A program made the position numbers and the translations under genes. A DNA stretch of 21,001 bases from Salisapilia sapeloensis (taxonomy: Eukaryota; Oomycota; Peronosporomycetes; Peronosporales; Salisapiliaceae). Where the stretch lies: positions 1 through 21,001 of the forward strand of contig JAADVB010000290.1 of NCBI GenBank assembly GCA_023334545.1, read 5' to 3'. The notes beneath the pieces were generated by a model. The model saw only the letters and a program-made list of their open reading frames with translations. It was not told where the DNA came from and did no database searches. Below, in pieces: positions 17,263 to 21,001 of the stretch (within the stretch, counting starts at the first letter, position 1; the number at the start of each line of letters is the position of its first letter).

Positions 17263-19245
17263 CTACAGATCGTTTCCTTCAAGGCAAGCGGTACACTCCG
17301 ATGGGTTGGACGAATGACGTGCTAGCCACCTTACAACCTCCTGGTAGCCACCGCGCGCTGCATAAGATTTTGCAGCGTCTGAGTAACCTTCACTCCGATT
17401 CTGGTGTAAGTACTTGATCACGTCCAAGTGTCCATAATATGCCGCTCTATCCATCGCATATGTGGTACATCCCTCCGAACGATTTTCGTGAAGAAACTTT
17501 ACAATGTGTAGATGGCCTTGTCCTGCCGCGATGTTCATTGTATCGATGGTATACTCTGCTTGGCCGTTCTTGTGTGCATATTCCATGATATCAAGGCAAC
17601 CGTCAGATGCAGCAGTGGAAATGGGGTCCAGACCCCAGTCAAGGGACGGCACGTGCGTCTCCAGCCATTGGATCAAATCCAGGTCTTGACTCAACGCAGC
17701 TTCGACTTGGCCTATGTCGCCTGCATCGCTTATACTTTTTGCATCGTTGAGCAGCTGGAGAATATCAAGGCTATCTTTGGCAATAGCATTTAAAATTGCT
17801 TCTACGGTGTATCCTTCACACCGATTTTCAAGCAGCCATTTTACAACCTCATAGTGATCGCTGTCGGAAGCGATATCAATAGCTCGAGTTGTACATCCCT
17901 CTGCACGGTTATCATGTAGAAATTTCACCACTTCCAAGTGTCCATTGGCCGCTGCCCCGTCCATCGCGTCCGTTGTGCATCCCTCACGTCTATTTTCATG
18001 AAGAAACTTTACAATCGAAAGATGACCTTGTGTAGCAGCGTCATCCATCGCCTTCACGGTACATCCTTCAGCTCTATTATAGTGTAGCCACTCGACCATG
18101 TCCATGTGGCCTTCAAAGGCGGCAACATCCATCGTGGATGAAGTCCACATTCCTCGAGGATCGTCATTAACATAACGAAGGGTGTCCAACGATCCACTCC
18201 GAGCCGCTAAGTTCACGATCTGCGCGTCGTGAAAGTCCAATTCGTCATCCAGTTCTTCTTCCACATAGTCATCATAGTAGTCGGTCAAAAGCTGAAGCGC
18301 TTTTAAATGGCCTCGACCTGCCGCCACTAGTCGTGCTACGCGCAAATCCATCGTAGTCTCGGGTAGGTTTCTATATACCCATTTAAGAATATCAACGTTA
18401 CCCGTTACCGCAGCAGCCTGATAAGCATTATAACTCGTGCCCCGAGGATGGTATTTCCGTAACCAATCCAGTACAGCCATGTCTCCGTACTTTACTGCGT
18501 TGCTCATGGCTCGGCCGGAGCAACCTTCCCTCCGATTTTCACTGAGCCACATCAACACGTGCAGGTGGCCATTTGCTGCCGCACCATTCATAGCTTGGAC
18601 CGTGCACCCTTCGCTGCGGTTCAAATGCAGCCATTGAACGGTCGATAGATGTCCATTCGTAGCGGCTTGATCCATAGCTTTTGAAGAGCACCCTTCCGTG
18701 CGGTTGAGATGCAGCCACTGGACGCAATCGAGATGTCCAGCACCAGCAGCGTAATCCATAGCAAGACTCGATGCCCCACCTCCTCTCTCTTCTTCGTGCT
18801 CTTGCAGCCATTTCATCGCATCCAAGTGACCGTTTTTCGCGGCAGCATCCATGGCATCGTGACTAAAGAGCGCTGGGCTGTTATCGAACAACCATCTCGC
18901 TGAATCAATCTGACCGAAGCCGATGGCGGCATCGAGCACAGTCCGATGTATCTCCAACCCAGGTCGAAGTTGACGAACGTATTGAAGCAAGGCCAAGTTT
19001 CCAGTACGTGCAGCAGCTATCAGTCCGTCAGACCAGTGACCATAACGCAAATAGCGTGTACGCCGAGCTTCCCAGCGTTTCAGGAGAAGCAAAGAGTTAA
19101 ATGTAGCAGCCTCTGCAAGATTATACTCGAGTGACCGATCGATAAAGTCACTTATCAAGGACGTGATGTCCTCATAATCTCGCTCACAAAAGAAGATGCG
19201 TTCTCTAGCGACTAGCAGCACCGAGGTGAACGCTGGGGGTCTCAT
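17263..19245 (-). CDS. Oomycete-type ankyrin-repeat protein, about 20 repeats
   Basis: The first ATG in frame is at 19245, giving 660 residues and no intron. TCACTTT, a perfect oomycete initiator, sits 23-29 nt before it, which argues against upstream exons. After about 70 helical N-terminal residues the rest is a solenoid of ankyrin-type units, mostly 28 residues long, with consensus GHL.VVKWLH.NR.EGCT..AMD.AA.N. About 20 units can be counted; the central ones (residues near 245-345 and 455-520) are more divergent, and one contains an acidic insertion (YYDDYVEEELDDELD). Such solenoids bind proteins; the partner cannot be inferred. The family is abundant in oomycetes. It lies downstream of RPL18A on the same strand, with under 200 bp between. 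Confidence 0.87.
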   Translation of the reverse strand: MRPPAFTSVLLVARERIFFCERDYEDITSLISDFIDRSLEYNLAEAATFNSLLLLKRWEARRTRYLRYGHWSDGLIAAARTGNLALLQYVRQLRPGLEIHRTVLDAAIGFGQIDSARWLFDNSPALFSHDAMDAAAKNGHLDAMKWLQEHEEERGGGASSLAMDYAAGAGHLDCVQWLHLNRTEGCSSKAMDQAATNGHLSTVQWLHLNRSEGCTVQAMNGAAANGHLHVLMWLSENRREGCSGRAMSNAVKYGDMAVLDWLRKYHPRGTSYNAYQAAAVTGNVDILKWVYRNLPETTMDLRVARLVAAGRGHLKALQLLTDYYDDYVEEELDDELDFHDAQIVNLAARSGSLDTLRYVNDDPRGMWTSSTMDVAAFEGHMDMVEWLHYNRAEGCTVKAMDDAATQGHLSIVKFLHENRREGCTTDAMDGAAANGHLEVVKFLHDNRAEGCTTRAIDIASDSDHYEVVKWLLENRCEGYTVEAILNAIAKDSLDILQLLNDAKSISDAGDIGQVEAALSQDLDLIQWLETHVPSLDWGLDPISTAASDGCLDIMEYAHKNGQAEYTIDTMNIAAGQGHLHIVKFLHENRSEGCTTYAMDRAAYYGHLDVIKYLHQNRSEGYSDAAKSYAARGGYQEVVRWLARHSSNPSECTACLEGNDL

Positions 19246-19267
19246 ACTTCTTCCGGGCGTTTCAGCC

Positions 19268-19274
19268 AAAGTGA
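19268..19274 (-). promoter_or_regulatory. Oomycete initiator (Inr) of the ankyrin gene
   Basis: The gene strand reads TCACTTT, an exact TCAYTYY initiator, which would give a 5' leader of about 27 nt before the ATG at 19245. Short leaders are usual in oomycetes. Confidence 0.5.
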
Positions 19275-19433
19275 ACACCACGTCTGCGTTGGAAACCTAC
19301 ACGAAGACACATATAAACGAGCCTCTTAACCACATCCACAACCTATAAACAGCATAACGAACGAGTAGAAGGAGATTGAGCCCAATGTCAGTGTATTAAC
19401 TGCCTTCTCATTCCTATAAGCTCAACAAGGAAC

Positions 19434-20359
19434 TTAACCACGGAAAGTGGCCGGGCGAGAAGCCTTGAAGATCGTGCGCGTGGACTTGGTCGGCGGGCGC
19501 GGGATACGACGCGTGAGCGGGAACTTGATCTTCGAGTCGTGGAACTGCTGGGTGGCCGGACGAATCGTGTCCTTCGCCTCCAAGATAGCCGTGCGCATGA
19601 TCTGGATCGAGCGCGGGCGAGCACGGTGGCGACCAGCCATTTCAGCGTACATCTGCTCAACGGCACCGCAGAGCGTCAAGTTACGGTACTCCTTGTACAT
19701 GTTGTGGGTACCGCTGCGAGAGTTGTAACGGATCCAGATACCGTAGTTCTTGATCACACGCTTGTTCTTCTCAACAATCTATAAATGAAACGTAAGTACA
19801 TGTGAATTTAAACGTCGGGTACGTAGTGAAGTACGTGAAGGTCGCGATGGGGTCCGTGTGTATTGGAGACTGGTACTGTCAGCATGACTTTCGAGACCAT
19901 AAACGCCAGTAGAGAGTAATCGTTTTCACAATATTATCTCCAGGATAAAACGTCCAATGACAAACATTAGCGCCATCCAAGCAACACAACGGATTCCCAC
20001 CGCGATACCGAGAAGCGAGGCGGTTTGCAAGCTGGACCCATTCCGTACAGGAGCTGGGTCTCGTGGCAGACAAGCACCTTTTGACCGCTCCGGCAGATAC
20101 ATGACTTTGATTGAAAATCATGTCTAGATCCCTTCACGTTTTAAACGGAAAAAGCTCAGACTAGGAAACGGACCTCGTTGACGTCGAGGATTTCACCCGT
20201 AGTCTTCTTCATCTTCTTCATCTGGTGGAGGAAGTACCAGAAGCGGGACTTGGCAAGAACCTCATTCGGGGCGAAGATCTTCATACGGTAAGCAGGAGGG
20301 TTCGGCTCCTTCTCCGTGGGGGCCTTACGGCCAACGACCTGGAATTGACGCATCGGCAT
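19434..20359 (-). CDS. RPL18A: 60S ribosomal protein eL20 (RPL18A)
   Basis: Two exons: 20359-20174 (62 codons) and 19778-19434 (114 codons plus stop), with a 395-nt phase-0 intron (donor GTCCGT, acceptor TATAG). The spliced protein is 176 residues, the same length as human RPL18A. Conserved blocks are [70 protein letters not shown], and [16 protein letters not shown]. The ATG at 20359 is preferred because the frame upstream opens only at TTG. The protein is a structural part of the cytosolic large ribosomal subunit. The intron is several times longer than the others in the window, as is common for ribosomal-protein first introns; I saw no snoRNA boxes in it. Confidence 0.95.
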
Positions 20360-20374
20360 ATTGACTCGAGAGCT

Positions 20375-20391
20375 CAAAAATGGGAATGGAA
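20375..20391 (-). promoter_or_regulatory. Inr/FPR-like core promoter of RPL18A
   Basis: On the gene strand CCATTCC is followed directly by CATTTTTG, close to the oomycete combined core (TCATTYY then CAWTTTNYY), about 15-30 nt before the ATG. CCAAT is found at 20437-20441 (gene strand) and at 20460-20464 (opposite strand), usual for strongly expressed housekeeping genes. Confidence 0.5.
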
Positions 20392-20505
20392 GGTACGAGT
20401 ATTGCGTTGGTTGGTGGACACGGTCTGCCAGCTTTCATTGGACACCAAGATAATTTTAACCAATCAACAGGCTATATGTAAAAGTGGCTAAGAAAAGAAT
20501 TTGTG

Positions 20506-20781
20506 TCAAGTAAGAATAAATAAACCTCTGGACACTTGGATGAGATGCTCGTCGCAAATAGGGTCCGCAATCGCTTGCGAGATGAAATCTGGAGAAATTT
20601 TGATGGCTTTAGCAACTTTACTATAGCTGAGTAACGCATGAGATTAAATCTGGTGGATACGATGAGCTATGCAATCCTGCTCCAAAAGTCGCGACTGCTT
20701 GAATGCATCGAAAATTTCGACATTTAGAGGAAGTTGTAGCCGTAGATTGGCACCAGCTTGATGTCGACAGCCAACTTTCAT
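20506..20781 (-). pseudogene. Protein-like reading frame with one internal stop, unassigned
   Basis: From an ATG at 20781 the minus strand encodes 45 codons to TAA 20644-20646 and then, in the same phase, another 45 codons to TGA 20506-20508. The product looks protein-like: an amphipathic FDAFKQSRLLEQ segment, then YSKVAKAIKISPDFISQAI, which has the spacing of a helix-turn-helix. I do not recognise the family. It could be a pseudogene remnant or the last exon of a gene entering from the right. An initiator-like TTCACTTTGG also occurs on this strand near 20950. Confidence 0.25.
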
Positions 20782-21001
20782 TCAAAATCTCCAGCATACA
20801 ACTTGGTTCCTTCACACAAGCGACGAAAGTCCTATTCTGCAGATTTCACAATAGGGTGCTCGACCTGAGTTGTTCGACTTTGGGCTGATTTTAGGCGCCT
20901 TGCTAGTCGGCTGGTGAGTCTTGAAGCTGCGAGTGCTCTGGATCCAAAGTGAAGTAGGTCGTAGAAGTAGGAAGAGGCTAGCAGATATCACTCACCCGAG
21001 A
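20782..21001. other. Right edge, no supported gene
   Basis: No gene is supported. On the minus strand the very edge reads CTCGGGTGAGTG, a good splice-donor match (GTGAGT), so an exon of a leftward gene might end just here, but too little sequence is present to tell. Confidence 0.25.

Noticed and set aside
19246-19281. Ankyrin frame opens at GTG 12 codons upstream of the first ATG
   Set aside because: A eukaryotic gene should use ATG, and a perfect initiator overlaps this extension, placing the likely transcription start inside it.
19879-20121. 80-codon open frame inside the RPL18A intron
   Set aside because: It lies wholly within a well-supported intron, has no motif and no sign of being translated.
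19779-20173. Possible snoRNA in the long RPL18A intron
   Set aside because: No convincing C/D or H/ACA box pairs were found; an imperfect palindrome near 20105-20125 is not enough.

Overview
This window reads as nuclear DNA of an oomycete, most like Phytophthora or a related peronosporalean. The clues are dense genes with few, short introns (54-94 nt, one of 395 nt), intron-free kinase and ankyrin ORFs, oomycete-style initiator motifs (TCACTTT; CCATTCC followed by CATTTTTG) just upstream of start codons, a decayed Crypton tyrosine-recombinase element, and 28-residue ankyrin-type repeats. The genus is inference; the sequence alone does not fix it.

Left arm, about 1-7500: AT-richer and gene-poor, with no intact gene I can defend. 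It opens with a Crypton recombinase pseudogene (78-1245) broken by four stops and a frameshift. It also holds a 100-bp MITE-like element flanked by TA (2771-2870), weak coding-like fragments (2230-2704, 4278-4722, 5236-6060, 6923-7468) and a hairpin (6609-6672).

Gene island, about 7900-20360, with six genes. (1) A PH-domain AGC-type protein kinase (+, 7948-10431). (2) A retinoblastoma-family pocket protein (-, 11239-14302, two exons), convergent with the kinase and carrying an exact E2F-type site 15 nt before its ATG. (3) A 526-residue protein with two and a half Tc1/paired-type DNA-binding modules and no transposase catalytic domain (-, 14537-16117). (4) ATG101, the HORMA subunit of the autophagy-initiation complex (+, 16308-17092, four exons), divergent from gene 3 across about 190 bp. 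(5) An ankyrin-type repeat protein with about 20 repeats (-, 17263-19245). (6) Cytosolic ribosomal protein eL20/RPL18A (-, 19434-20359, two exons). The right edge (20506-20781) has a protein-like reading frame on the minus strand with one internal stop.

The genes do not form one pathway, but several act in growth control: an AGC kinase with a phosphorylatable hydrophobic motif, the G1/S repressor RB with a likely E2F feedback site, and ATG101, whose complex is nutrient regulated in other eukaryotes. The most novel candidate is the multi-module HTH protein, which looks like a transposase DNA-binding region co-opted as a DNA-binding factor, parallel to the proposed origin of animal Pax paired domains. 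The second is the E2F site in the RB promoter.
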